From contig NC_089324.1 of assembly GCF_036669915.1 (NCBI RefSeq), positions 12,142,118 through 12,206,117 on the forward strand: a DNA stretch of 64,000 nt. Reading direction: 5' to 3'. The notes under the pieces are model-generated. The model ran no database searches. It had not been told where the DNA came from and was given only the letters and a program-made list of their open reading frames with translations. The translations under genes were made by a program, and so were the position numbers. Shown in pieces: positions 1 to 10,851 of the stretch. The stretch's first letter is position 1. Each line of letters starts with the position of its first letter. The stretch is from Pocillopora verrucosa. Lineage: Eukaryota; Cnidaria; Anthozoa; Scleractinia; Pocilloporidae.

Positions 1-3000
1 GCCTCCACCAGCTCAGGTTTGAACAAGAAAACTTCACGACCACTCACCTACAGAAGCGAAAATACAGGTCATCACTCCTGAACCCTTTAACTCCTATGAG
101 TCAGACCAAGATAGAATTTCTCATTACAATATCAGTACAATATGATGCACACAAGTGATGAGAATAAGGAAAAATATCAGTTAGGGGATTATTAGTTGAT
201 CCAATTCCAAATTCTCCAAAGTAGCACCATGAGAATTGTATGGTAGACAGTGATGAGAATTACAGTTAGTAATTCAATACAATACAATAAGTATTACATA
301 TCAGTACAATATGACACACACAAGTGACAAGAATTAAGAAAAATATCAGTTGGGGGATTGTTAGTTGATCAAATTCCCAAAATCTTTCAAACTAACATCA
401 TACCAATCCTATGGTGGACAGCGATGAGAATTACAAATGAGATCTTGGGAGTGCAAGGGTGGACACTCACTACATCACTTGCCAATTGTGCGTCCAAAAG
501 TTATCAGCACATCTTACCTTTCCAACAATTCTACCAGACTTAAAGTCATCCTTTTTCTTTGCTTGCTCTTTTTCAAATTTCTCTTTCTTTTCTTTTAACT
601 GGAAAAAGGGAATGAAATGTCACATTCAAGTAAGATTTTTCCATTCTTTATACACACACTGTAATTACATGTACATGTACTAAAACTATAATTGAAGCTT
701 TAAGTAAAATTCAACATGGATCACCTACCTTTCTCTTTTTCCATTCGAGGAATGTTTCTAATGTTAACTTTGTCAGATTTCCACCAAGTTTTGCTCTCTA
801 AAGGCCAAAAAAAATAACAATAACAACTATTAAAAATGGAAAATTGACTTCAAATGTTCAAATCAAACATGTCACAGGTTGTGTTCTTCTTTACAGACAG
901 TAACAGGTAAAATTTACCTCCTGCAGGACCTCTCATTACTGCCTAAAATCACTTAGAATTCTTGAAATTCAATAAGTAAAAGTGTTGCTCTGTCCATTTG
1001 AAAATTTATCTTACCAGTACTGCTTAGGAAAGGGAGAACACTGCAAAAGATTGTGAACATACCACTCCAGAGATTGTTCTCTGAAAATTACAATAAATCA
1101 AGAAATACATCTCACCTCTGTTTCTATGAACTCCTCAAATGATATTTCGTCTTTTATCTCCTTTTCCTGTTTCTTTTTCAACACAAAGCCTGGTGGCAGT
1201 GCATGTCTATATATACATTTGGGTCCATTTGGACAACTCCAGAACCAACCATAGAGTCCTTTCTCAACAGCTTCCAGAAAATATTTACAGACCTGAACAA
1301 AAAATTAGAGAAAAAATGGGAATGTATTACAAAAATCCACGACATCACTGAAAATTTTACCACTTACAACATGAGTTTTCACAACTTGCAGATGGATGTT
1401 TGATTAAAATAATAATAATAATGATAATAATAATAGTAATACTTATACTAATAATAATACATACTAACCATGTGTTCATATTGCTTTACAACAGAAGGAT
1501 CAAACAGAATTTAGTTTACAAAAAGTTACATAAAAGAAAAAGATGTCTATAGATATATAAAAAAATTATCAATTGAAATCAGTAACTATTAATACTAAAT
1601 GCATTGTTTCAAAGAAACATCTATACAAGTTTGCAAAATTATTGTGAAGGCAGACAGATTCAGGTAACAATTAATTACTCTCTTCATAACAGAAAGAAAC
1701 TAAACTATTCCAGATTGGCAGTCCTGAAAACATGATTTAAACTCCAGTGTACTTGACTCATACCTGTTAGCAATTAAATTACAACTGTGGGTGAGGCACA
1801 GAGAAAAACAGATTCAGCCAGTCTACAGTCAGAGCAGGACTTGAAACTCAAGCTGCTAACCCATCAATTGGCCATGCTCCTTCTCCAGCCACAAGTATAT
1901 TTTAAACAAATGTAATATTGATAACCAATAAAAATTTTAACTCACAATTTCTGTTTTGGGCATTGACTTCTCCTTTTCGCCATGCTTTTTCTCAATAACT
2001 TCCTCCAATTTGCTTTGATCCCACTTGTCCATGGTATCTGAAAAAAGGAATGATCATGCCAAAGTCTATAAGAGCTATTTCAAACCGAAAAACTCCTTGA
2101 GAACAAAAAAATTAATACCCTACGGCCTCTCGGTCAAGAACAGTTAACCATAGCCCAGGATTAACACAAACTTGGTTTAGACTTTCCTTAAACAAAAGTG
2201 AACTCTCTTCTGCTCAACTTAATCCATATCAATGACTGTGAATATGTTAAAATCATATGTGGAAAACTGTGGACAAATAAGTGAATAAACATAATTTGGA
2301 ACCAACATTAAGACCAGCTTCCAATGGGCTCATTAGCGCAGTTGGTAGAGCACTGCACTGGTATCACAGGGGTCATGGGTTCAAATCTCATACAGGTCTG
2401 AACTTTTTTCAGGCCCTATTTTCACTGCTGCTTAAATATTGTTCACAACTGCAACGATCACTTTCATTTTCACTCAATCCATATCCTAATCTGCTTTCAA
2501 TAAAAATCATCATTTGAGAGCTGATATCAATTTCAACTATTTAAAGTATCATTCAGTATCTTAGATTTAAGGACAGATGGCTGCGGGCTACAAAGTTGTC
2601 AGTTCCAGCACATTTGAAACTGATTACTGCTGAGTTACTCACCATTTTTGAGCTCATCCTCCTCTACGTCTCTGGCATCGACATACAGACTCCTCTTCTC
2701 CCCTTTTCTGTCCAAGGTGATATCATGAGAGAATTTACACTTGTCACCTTTGGAACATTGGCCTTGTTTGTAAAATGCACACACTACTGACTTGGGATCA
2801 GCACCTGTTGATGTACCATGATAAAATCTAAGAAACCACCTTACTTACAGATCGTCATGGGTTTAATTCTCAGCATTGTATTATGCATTCTAATGCATTT
2901 TCTGACTCTGAGCTAATCAAAATATTCTGATCACTACCTTCTGTGACAGTTTTTGTAACAGTTTAATGTTTTCTGATGTCTAAATCTTGCTAAACTTACC

Positions 3001-5347
3001 TGCAGACACTTTTTGCCCAATAACAGGCCTGAAAAGCTGATTTAAATCATCTTGTTCCTTCTTTTTCTGTTCTGAAATCTTTTTCTGAAATAACAATTTA
3101 AAAAAAAGTTATTGCCAAAGTTGCACGATGTCCTTGACAGATGAGCCTCTCTTTCTAGAAATCTCCATATATGGGACATAAACTGTAGTCTGCACCAAAA
3201 AACAATGCATTTGGAACTCTCATTCTAAGGAAACTTTTTCTAGTCATCACTGTCCCTTGAGTGAATGTTCTTACTATTTTTAAAAAAGAGATTTTTGTAA
3301 TGAGGTCCTTTTTGCTGCAACTGAAATGACATTCCTAAGTTATACCTACAAACAGCACTCACAAGAGATTCCATGACTCATTCAACACCCCTCACATGTA
3401 AAACTTATGTTTATTATATATTAAAGTTCACACGGCAACCAGGTGGACAATCAGACATAGTTTGAAGCTACACTGGTTTGCAGATTTAAAGAATGTAACC
3501 GAAGAAGTTACAATTCATAGACCCAACGTTTCGACACTCCTGTCTAGTGCCTTCATCAGGGGTGATCTAAACGCTGCAACAAGAGGTCCTTTTATATGAT
3601 CACTAATTAGCGGCCTTTTTTCTGACGAGGTGTAAATAGGCGTCAGGAAGCAGACCGCCATCGTCACGACTTAAAGGAGCGTGGGCGGAGTTAATGTGCC
3701 AAGCCTCCAAACAAATTAATGCTTAACCAAAAAAAGGTACAAACATGTGAAATTTTTGGCCTAAAAGTGCTATGTCTAAGTGTTATATACTGTTTTTATG
3801 ACTTGCAAGAGAAAAATGTACAGATACCTTGCTGTCCTGCTCTTGGGCAAGCTTCACAATAAAAAGTTAAACGGGAAGAAAATAAATAAATTAATAATCA
3901 ATAAAGGGCGTACATTTCTAAAGAAACTGTGGTACTGCATTGGTGAGAGAGTATAACAGGGTAATTTGGTATTATTAACTGAGTTGATAATGTAATTTGG
4001 CCACCATAAAGAGTTTAAAAGCTAACGTTTTGAGTTTATCCCTTCTTCATTTCCTCTGATGAAGGGCTAATTGTAAAAACTTCACCTTTGAAACTCTTTC
4101 AGTGGCCAATTTACGTTATCAGATCAGTTGCTAATACTAAATCACCCTTATCAATAATCATCAATTTTCACATGCAAATAATCCACCCAATCTAAAAAGT
4201 TGAAAAATATGACAAAACTGGGCACTTTTTGGCCATTAATCAAAGAGAGGATGTCTTTGCAGGTGAACATGAAAGCTTCCTAACACTTAATCACATGAGC
4301 TTAAATACCATTAACTAAGTGAGTTAAAGGTCTGTTCAGTAAATTACAGACTGAGCATTGCCAACGTGGATTTCTGGCCTAAGCATAATGAATGCCAGCC
4401 ATACAAGGTTCTGTAACTCACAGTACAGACTGAGAAATCAGGGTTAGTATGATACTTCCTATATCTGTGGCTTCAAACAGAAGGGGGAAGATTTCATTCA
4501 AACAAACTTTTGAATTTAGTGAACTGTACAGTACAGTGAAATATGGCTTTCTAATTTGACCAATCATGGCACAGGTCCTAATTAAGAGATCCAATAAAGG
4601 AAGTTGAAATGAAACAATCCTGTTTTGTTACTTTGTAACATTATAGCAACTTCAACTTAAATGTTAAAAAGTCAAGAAAAATCAAGAAAAATTTGCATAA
4701 AAATTTCAAATTTTTTAATTTTAATTTCTCTTTTGATAGTAAAACTGTTCTATCAGGTCTGCGTATTATGAATCACAGTGAGCTTATTTAATAGTTTACA
4801 ATATTTTTAATAATGTCGCACTGATGTAAACAAATATCATCATAGCTAAGTGATATTGTTCATACAGTATTCATTGCTTTCCAAAGTAAAGACTTTCAGA
4901 AACTAGCCATAAAAACTCGGATAAGCACAAAATAAAATTATACGTACAGTACATGTGTTTAATTTTAAATTATAAGTGCCTTCTCTTTGGGTGTGTAACA
5001 CATACCTTCCTCGCACTGGGATTTCCACCAAATTTCACCTTATGAAAAAAAGATAAAGCGTTACCATTAGACAATTAGAGAACCGGAAAACATGAAAATT
5101 AATAAATAAATCCGCAAACCTGTTGAGTCACATGTTTTACGAAGGTCTGCTGTTTCTTGCCTTTCTTGTTCTTAAGGCCAAAAGTTTTATCCTATAATGG
5201 ACAAAGATCACAAATATAAGTTGACAGAAGACGAGCTGTATTATCCGAGAATATGATAAGACTTTCAAATACCTCGATTATCTTTTCTTTCTTTTTCTGA
5301 TCGGTTTTCTTCGATGGTTCGTTTGCTGCTTTTTTCTTCGGTGGCAT
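1..5347 (-). CDS. ZC3H15: ZC3H15 / DRG family-regulatory protein 1, 3' end outside window
   Basis: Known role of the family: cytoplasmic protein that binds and stabilises the translation-associated GTPase DRG1. Eleven coding exons were read on the minus strand, all with GT/AG borders and compatible phases: 5273-5347, 5120-5191, 5006-5038, 3828-3851, 3000-3084, 2643-2804, 1946-2037, 1116-1292, 729-797, 518-598, 1-47. They give about 305 residues of a family usually near 425. The start [14 protein letters not shown] is family-typical. A first CCCH finger (C-x7-C-x5-C-x3-[10 protein letters not shown]...CKFSH) is in the 2643-2804 exon. The second, around [17 protein letters not shown], is in 1116-1292. 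Conserved blocks [27 protein letters not shown] and VSGREVF follow in family order. The acidic C-terminal region continues left of the window. The first two small exons (33 and 24 nt) are micro-exons. The 3' half of exon 1 is also duplicated upstream (5678-5737). Confidence 0.95.
79..466 (+). repeat. Two adjacent degraded MITE-A copies
   Basis: About 79-288 and 289-466 both match the plan of the 212-bp element at 39334-39545: a TTTAACTCC-like end, ACCAAGA.AGAATTTCTC, AATATCAGTACAATATGA, GATTATTAGTTGATCCAA, then an ATCTTGGGAGTG-like end. They lie in and around a ZC3H15 intron between the 1-47 and 518-598 exons. Confidence 0.7.
880..1043 (+). repeat. MITE with CAGTGTTCTCC / GGAGAACACTG ends, degraded left end
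   Basis: It ends in GGGAGAACACTG and begins GTTGTGTTCTTC. The interior (CCTCCTGCAGGACCTCTCATTA, TTAGAATTCTTGAAATTCA) matches the copy nested at about 41020-41190. It lies in a ZC3H15 intron. The superfamily is uncertain because no clear target-site duplication is visible. Confidence 0.6.
2326..2515 (+). mobile_element. tRNA-derived SINE (tRNA-Thr-like head)
   Basis: The head GGGCTCATTAGCGCAGTTGG resembles a tRNA 5' half with an A box. A B box, GGGTTCAAATC, lies at 2377-2387. The candidate anticodon loop CTGGTAT would read GGT. The acceptor-stem 3' half does not close properly, and an unrelated tail follows (TTTTTTCAGGCCC...), so it is a SINE rather than a working tRNA gene. It sits in a ZC3H15 intron. 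Confidence 0.75.
3488..3728. repeat. Dispersed repeat fragment, class unknown
   Basis: The segment carries ACGTTTCGACACTCCTG and GTGCCTTCATCAGGGGTGAT, a phrase style common at the ends of retroelements in marine invertebrate genomes (recollection, not searched). It is not duplicated elsewhere in this window, so the repeat call rests on recognition only. It lies in the ZC3H15 intron between exons 3828-3851 and 3000-3084. Confidence 0.4.
3958..4150. repeat. Palindromic (foldback) MITE
   Basis: The left arm AGGGTAATTTGGTATTATTA...TTTGGCCACC.TAAAGAGTTT is matched in inverted orientation by the right arm ending ACTCTTTCAGTGGCCAATTT...TACTAAATCACCCTTA. The arms are about 70 bp around a short spacer containing GATGAAGGGC. 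The same terminal sequence reappears at 57689, beside the satellite array. It lies in a ZC3H15 intron. Confidence 0.85.
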
Positions 5348-5977
5348 GATGGCGGATACGACGATTTCCCGGCAAGCAGCGCACACAAGCTGATGATACC
5401 CACAAAGCCTTGCACAGCTCAAGAGTGAAATTGGCGGGAAACTGAAGGTGATTATTCTACTCGTGCTTTGGGGTTTAAGGTTACATCTAAAGCTGTTATG
5501 AAGGAACAAAACATGTTCCATCAAAAAAAGGTGAGTGACTTCTTGATGTGTCGTAACGAGTGAACAAAAATTTTTTGAGTACTTTCCATGGTATAAAGTA
5601 TTTATTTCAGTCATACTGAGATTTTTTCCTACTGACCGACACATTTCAAAGATTGGAAGCCATTTAAGTGCATAAGTGATAAGACTTTCAAATACCTCGA
5701 TTATCTTTACTTTATTTTTCTGATCGGTTTTCTTCGACGTACATAACAAAAATGATCATTTTTCGCATATGGAAAGTTTTCCTAAAGCAACAGACGAAGA
5801 GCCCGGAATCAATAGCGAAATCGATTCATTCAAAAGTTGATCTAGTTCATTCATTTTAAAAAAATGTTTTTTTTTCGAACGCATCAGCATTGATCACTAC
5901 GCACGCGCGCAGTTTTATCCAATCACAGCTACTTTTGCGGAGCCATTCATACGTCATGTTAGAATCCTAAGAATTCC
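5348..5977. promoter_or_regulatory. Shared head-to-head promoter region of ZC3H15 and the HSF5-like gene
   Basis: The two start codons face away from each other across 630 bp. A CG-rich patch GCACGCGCGC (5901-5910) and a CCAAT box (5919-5923) lie near the HSF5-like start. Transcription starts were not located. The exon-1 duplicate at 5678-5737 lies inside. The shared-promoter role is inferred from geometry. Confidence 0.55.
5678..5737 (-). pseudogene. Duplicated fragment of ZC3H15 exon 1 and its splice donor
   Basis: This 60-bp block differs from 5255-5314 at two positions. It includes the last 14 codons of exon 1, the GT donor and about 18 bases of intron. Read on the minus strand it gives SKKTDQKNKVKIIE followed by the same donor. 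There is no in-frame ATG: a TGA lies just upstream in that frame. It is therefore not a ready-made alternative first coding exon. It sits about 330 bp upstream of the ZC3H15 start. Confidence 0.85.
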
Positions 5978-7905
5978 ATGGAAACACGAAAACAACGGAT
6001 TAGAAACGTGCAGCTAAGATTCTTTTCACTGAAAAAATTTTCAATGGCGAGAGTTTCTTCTTATTTAATACCAGACAGGCAATCGGATTATACCTTACTG
6101 GCTTTTCCAGAGAAACTATGGTGGATTGTTAATAATCCTAAACGAGACGAAATTCACTGGAATGCCCAAGGAACATGCCTTGTTATTCCGAACACTCAGA
6201 GATTCATTTCTGAGGTTCTAAACAATAAATCCAATGGACTTTTCAAGACAAAACACTTTGCGAGTTTTGTCCGTCAATTGAACTTGTACGGGTTCCGAAA
6301 AGTCACAGAATATGGAAAACGGGCGACATCATCTCCGTTTTCGCTGTATTCAAAATGCGAATTTAAACATCCTTATTTTCGGAAGGGAAGACAAGGTAAG
6401 TCCCTCTTCTCTCATCTTTAATTCCATCTTGCTTCTATAGAAAAAATGTTTAGTAAAGGACCAGAACATTATTTATCGCCTTTGAGGGGGGAGGATTTTG
6501 GGGGATCATTTAGATTTCAGGCGGAGCGGATTGGGGATCAGTCGTTGCTAACAGAGTTTTAAGGGAGGTACATTAAAACACTATAGAGAGTTAAGGAAGG
6601 GGGGAATGAGGAAAATTCTAGTGTGACACAAGCAAACAAAAATAAACCCTTATCTTCAATTTTAACTTCATCTTCTTCTATAATACAGCTACCAATTTTT
6701 TTCCGGATCTTCTTTAATTCTTAGATCTGTTAGTTCATGTCAAAAGACAGCAGCATTCCTCCAAGAAGTCAGACAACAAGCGTCACATCCCATCCTCAAC
6801 AAAAACAGAGCTGAATCAACTACCTGCTTCTTCCTCAGTCAGTAGCTCTTTGAATCCTACGCTGTATACACCAATGCCATTTGTCCCTTTACAAACTCCA
6901 CTTCACATGCCCTTTACTCTGTACGCACCATTTTACAATGCTTATCAGTTTGCACAAATGCAACAAGGTTCAGTGGTGGGTCTATCGAATGCTCAAGGCC
7001 TTGGATTTCCGGGACAATTTCCGCAAAGCCCATCAAGCCCCATTGTGTCGTGGGCTCAAAGTTTGGGACATCGTGAAGAAAATTTGAAACCTTTTTACTC
7101 TTTGGTACCGATGAAAAACGAGGCATTCAATGCTGGGATCGTATCTTCCCGAGAAACTTCGCCACCTGAAACTGTTGGAAGTGAGTGGTTGTCCTTCGCC
7201 AATGTTGTAGATCCAGTTTGGATTTTAAAGACATTATCATAATATCACTCGAAGAATGCTTTTGACTCTCTTGAGCGAACTTTCGAGCACCGGTCAATGA
7301 ATAAACACTTTACAGAGCAAACTAAAAACTTCGCTCTGTCACGAGAACTGGAAGAAATAGTGCATTTTTACCGTGGTGTGACTTCTCGGAAATGAACGAA
7401 ATTCGCGCATTTCGTTTTCACCACCTTTGCGCAATACTGTAACAAATTATATCAAACATTGAGTATTTATGATTTTTGCTCTCCCCATCTAGGTCAAAAT
7501 GGTCCTCTTTCTCCTTCAGTTATAAAATCAACGGCTACAGTTATGCCAGTTTCAACGACAGATACTATCATCCATAGTAAAGCATCAACTACAGCTACAG
7601 GAGTACGCGATACAGAGTTTGAGGTATCTACAATGAACATCATGTCAGCTCAAGGAAGCATATATGGAATGATGAAAGAGCCCGCTGAGTCAACAGGGTC
7701 ACGTTGGAAAACTTTCACAGTGAACGCAATTCCAAAGGAATTGGTTGTGAAACCTTTTAACCCAGTTTCAAAATCTTTAATGTCAAGAGGAAACGGTGAA
7801 AAGTATTTGAGCGATGATGGCCTGCGGAGCATTCAAGAACCAGTGATCAATGAGAGACTAGTTTCAAACGGTAATGAGTTTTCTAAAGAATTTTTCCATG
7901 TGTAA
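5978..7905 (+). CDS. HSF5: Heat-shock-factor DNA-binding-domain protein, HSF5-like
   Basis: Probable nuclear transcription regulator. Three coding exons join in frame: 5978-6395, 6725-7180, 7493-7905, giving 428 residues. The HSF DNA-binding domain spans about residues 43-147, with FPEKLW at its start, FKTKHFASFVRQLNLYGFRK around the recognition helix (about 89-108) and HPYFRKGRQ-DLLVHVKR across the first splice. The FKT..F.SFVRQLNLYGFRKV form is nearer vertebrate HSF5 than HSF1/2. No clear leucine-zipper HR-A/B region follows. The rest is Ser/Thr/Pro-rich and low in complexity. A second ATG at 6044 (MARVSS) would remove 22 residues and is a credible start. A weak donor (ACG|GTAATG, about 7870) near the 3' end could hide a further exon. 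HSF5 in vertebrates acts in spermatogenesis; any such role here is inference. Confidence 0.85.
6484..6575 (+). repeat. G-rich dispersed repeat in first HSF5-like intron
   Basis: GGGGGATCATTTAGATTTCAGGCGGAG..GGATTGGGGATCAGTCGTTGCTAACAGAGTTT matches 30309-30410, with most positions shared. Confidence 0.6.
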
Positions 7906-8065
7906 CATAAATTTCGGACGATTTAAGATAGAGGACATTATATGATAAATAAAACTAAGACTAACCTAGAGCGGAATTTAATGTAAGTTGATAAGTTTCT
8001 CCTGATGTATCAGTGAAAACCTATCTTTTTTGGTCCTTGCGTTACATTGAGAGGTTCTTGTGTTG

Positions 8066-8071
8066 AATAAA
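8066..8071 (+). other. Polyadenylation signal AATAAA, HSF5-like gene
   Basis: AATAAA about 160 nt after the stop at 7905. Another AATAAA-type motif lies nearer the stop, about 7946. Confidence 0.5.
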
Positions 8072-9336
8072 TAGATCCTGCACAAATCTTGTTAATGTTA
8101 CACTGAAAGCTATTTGAAGGAATATAAATTTATTAAACGTCATACCCAAATTTAAACATAGAAACGTGGAAGTTTTATTTGTTTGTTTTCTTGTTGTTGT
8201 TGCTGCTGTTGTTTTTATTTGATTTCATTCTTTTTTTCACGCAACAGATAAATTTACATCTAACCCGGAACATTTTTCGTCAGGAAAACTATTTCTGTAG
8301 CTTTAATATTGAACATATTGGGATAAATCCTTAAATGAGCTGCGGATTGCCTCTGAGGTAGCCAGCTTTTGATTTCAGGTCGGGGCTAGGACACTGAGAA
8401 ACTTTCAGGAAAAATTCTTCACTAGACTCGTTTAGATTGACCTTTCTCTAATTTTTTAAAATTAAGTCTCTTAGAAAACAACTTGAAAAGCTTAGAAATT
8501 TCAAAACTGAAAGCCATTTTTCGCTTCAATATAATTATTCCAGGAACTGTACCAGAAAAGTAACCCTCGACCCCATGCCCTAGACCCGGTTTTCCTGCCT
8601 CACGTCCGATAATGCTCAACGAGATTAGTCACCATTTTCAGAAGGGAATAAGAAGTGTGCCAGAGAAACCATGTGACACTGACCACTTTTTGAGACTCCA
8701 AAGTGTTACCTAACCTTTTCTATTCCAGAACGGTTTCAAATTTATTAAAAAATGCCGACAGCGGACGCCAACATTTTGAATCTTGCTGAGCAACCTAGCG
8801 CTTTCTTGTGACTAAACAAACTGCCATCTCTTCTTCTTCCTTCTCTTAGTTGTTTGTTTTAAAAATCATGAGCTAACCAGTAATATGCACACCGATTAAT
8901 ATTTGAATGACATATTTTATTTGACATAGAGATTTATTACAGTTTCTTAATATAGCTACAGCCCTGAAAGCTATTTATAACTTCGATCTTACTAAAAATG
9001 TTCCCATTTTCCATGGCCCATTTGCAGACTTGAGATTAATGGCTTGATTTAGTTTTCAAGTTTGAGGCTGACTGATAAATCTCAAACGCGAAAAACTGTA
9101 AAGCAACAAGTTCTTCTTTCGTGAGCATTGTTCTTACTTATATTCGCATAACTAAGTAGCTTTTCTGGATAGAACTAATTAGAAGACACAAGAAGCCATA
9201 CCGTAAAAGTCAATTCTCGACTTTTTAAGTTTATTTCATCCATTTTACGCCTGCAGAAAAAAATTTCCGCAAGCCTCGATCTGATGAACTGGGCTCACTT
9301 CCGTTGGCTTGCGTCCAAACACTTGTGAAATGGGGT

Positions 9337-9351
9337 GGGGGGGGGGGGGGG
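9337..9351 (+). repeat. Poly-G run (15 G)
   Basis: Uninterrupted G15, preceded by TGGGGT. Capable of G-quadruplex formation, and a place where assemblies often err. Confidence 0.9.
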
Positions 9352-9657
9352 AATTTTTTAAAAATGTTTTTAAAGTGAATACCGTTATTTTTTCTTAGTG
9401 GAAAATAAAGAACCCTAAATGGCACAATGACAGCTTGCATCTTAATCTGAACAACTTTATTTCCAAGAGTATTTCTAAAACCTCTTGTAGTGTATTCTAA
9501 TTTATTTTATATTTCTAATTAAGTCTAGGAATTTTTATCGAAGAGACCTGGACCCTAACCGTTATTGCGTCATTCTTGTCACCAGATTGACTCGTTCTTT
9601 CAATGACAAGAGGAATGTGGGACCAAGAATTAGTTCGCTTGTCGCCGTTTGTCTTTT

Positions 9658-9711
9658 CCCGCCATTTACGTATTCCCGCCATTTACGTATTCTCATCATT
9701 TACGTATTCCC
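9658..9711 (+). repeat. 17-bp tandem repeat, three copies
   Basis: CATTTACGTATTCCCGC starts at 9663, 9680 and 9697. The last copy is preceded by TCTCAT instead of CCCGC. Confidence 0.9.
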
Positions 9712-10851
9712 GTCAAAGGGTCTTTAAGTCATTATAACAATAACTCCTTAGTCTTTAAAAGTAAGAAATCTAGGTGTAAAAAACCTCAATGTTTTTGACT
9801 GCGTTACTTTTACATATTTCGCATACGAAAACAACAAATCATTTCAAAGTTTTGTACCCAGGTCGTTCAATAACTACAGAGAGCCACCATGGGTGACGGT
9901 TTTATATATTTTAGACCACCCGATAAACATTAACAGGTGGTTGTCGAATGCAACCCCTTTAAAACTGAACGATCGTGGGTTTGATGACCCAAAGCTCGGT
10001 TTTGATACCGATTATATTTAATTTTTATCTTTATTTTAAGCACATAGCCTCAAGAACTAATGATTTTTCTACCTCTCATTATTTTGTGAGCAAGCGTTGT
10101 CGAATAGTACCGTTATTATTATGTTTTGTTTAAGTAACAAGGGTTTTTCGTTTGCCTTTACGTCTGATTTAAAAAGACGACCAAATTCACTCATTTTGTG
10201 AGCTGCAAAATGAGCCGTTGATAACAAGTTGTAGGAAAACTTTGGTGCTTACACCTATCAAGATGGTGAACTTCTCCGGAGATATCACGGCCTCAAACTT
10301 CGAAGCTTGTTTTACTCAAAAGTTTAACGTTCGTTATTCAGTGTAAGGCTCCATTTGGCAGTCTATATTGAACACTCAAATTGCAGTTCTGCTGTAAATT
10401 GTTTGCTTGTGTTAATGAAAATTGTCTGACGTGTTTGAAAAGGAGATAAAAAGGCAATATCTTGCTTGTTTAACTCCCTCAAAATACACTTCCGTGCCAA
10501 TTCCGTTATTATTTTTGTTGTATCTTGTAGCTAATGCTACGGCTTAATGGCATACGTTTGACATGCAAGTTTAGGAGATCCGTCTGTGGGAATTAATAAA
10601 GTCAGAAGATAAATTTCGTAACAGTAAGAATGAAAAGGCTATAAGCCAGCGATATAACACTATCATTACATTAGATTTACCCCATATCAGGCCCCAGGCC
10701 CTCAATAGCGAATTTAACAAACAAATTACTTCAGGGCCTAGGGCCTAGAAAGGCCAAATTCCACAGGCTTCCACTTAGAGCCTCGTAATGAAACCGAGAC
10801 AAAACCTTATGAATAATTCACATTGCAAAATGAGGTTTGTTAAGGTATACC

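Larger units (their letters stand above)
8100..10851. other. Intergenic stretch without recognisable gene
   Basis: Short AT-rich ORFs only. No domain, tRNA or splice-supported exon was recognised. The only structures are a 15-base G run and a 17-bp tandem repeat, listed separately. Confidence 0.6.

Noticed and set aside
2326..2398. Functional tRNA-Thr gene
   Set aside because: The acceptor and anticodon stems pair poorly and the sequence runs into a SINE body.
5192..5749. 185-codon minus-strand reading frame joining the exon-1 copy and exon 1
   Set aside because: It begins at TTG, has no in-frame ATG at the copy, and runs through the intron; the ZC3H15 exon model explains the true coding part.
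6850..7242. Separate gene ending at 7242
   Set aside because: It is exon 2 of the HSF5-like gene read past its donor at 7180 into the intron.
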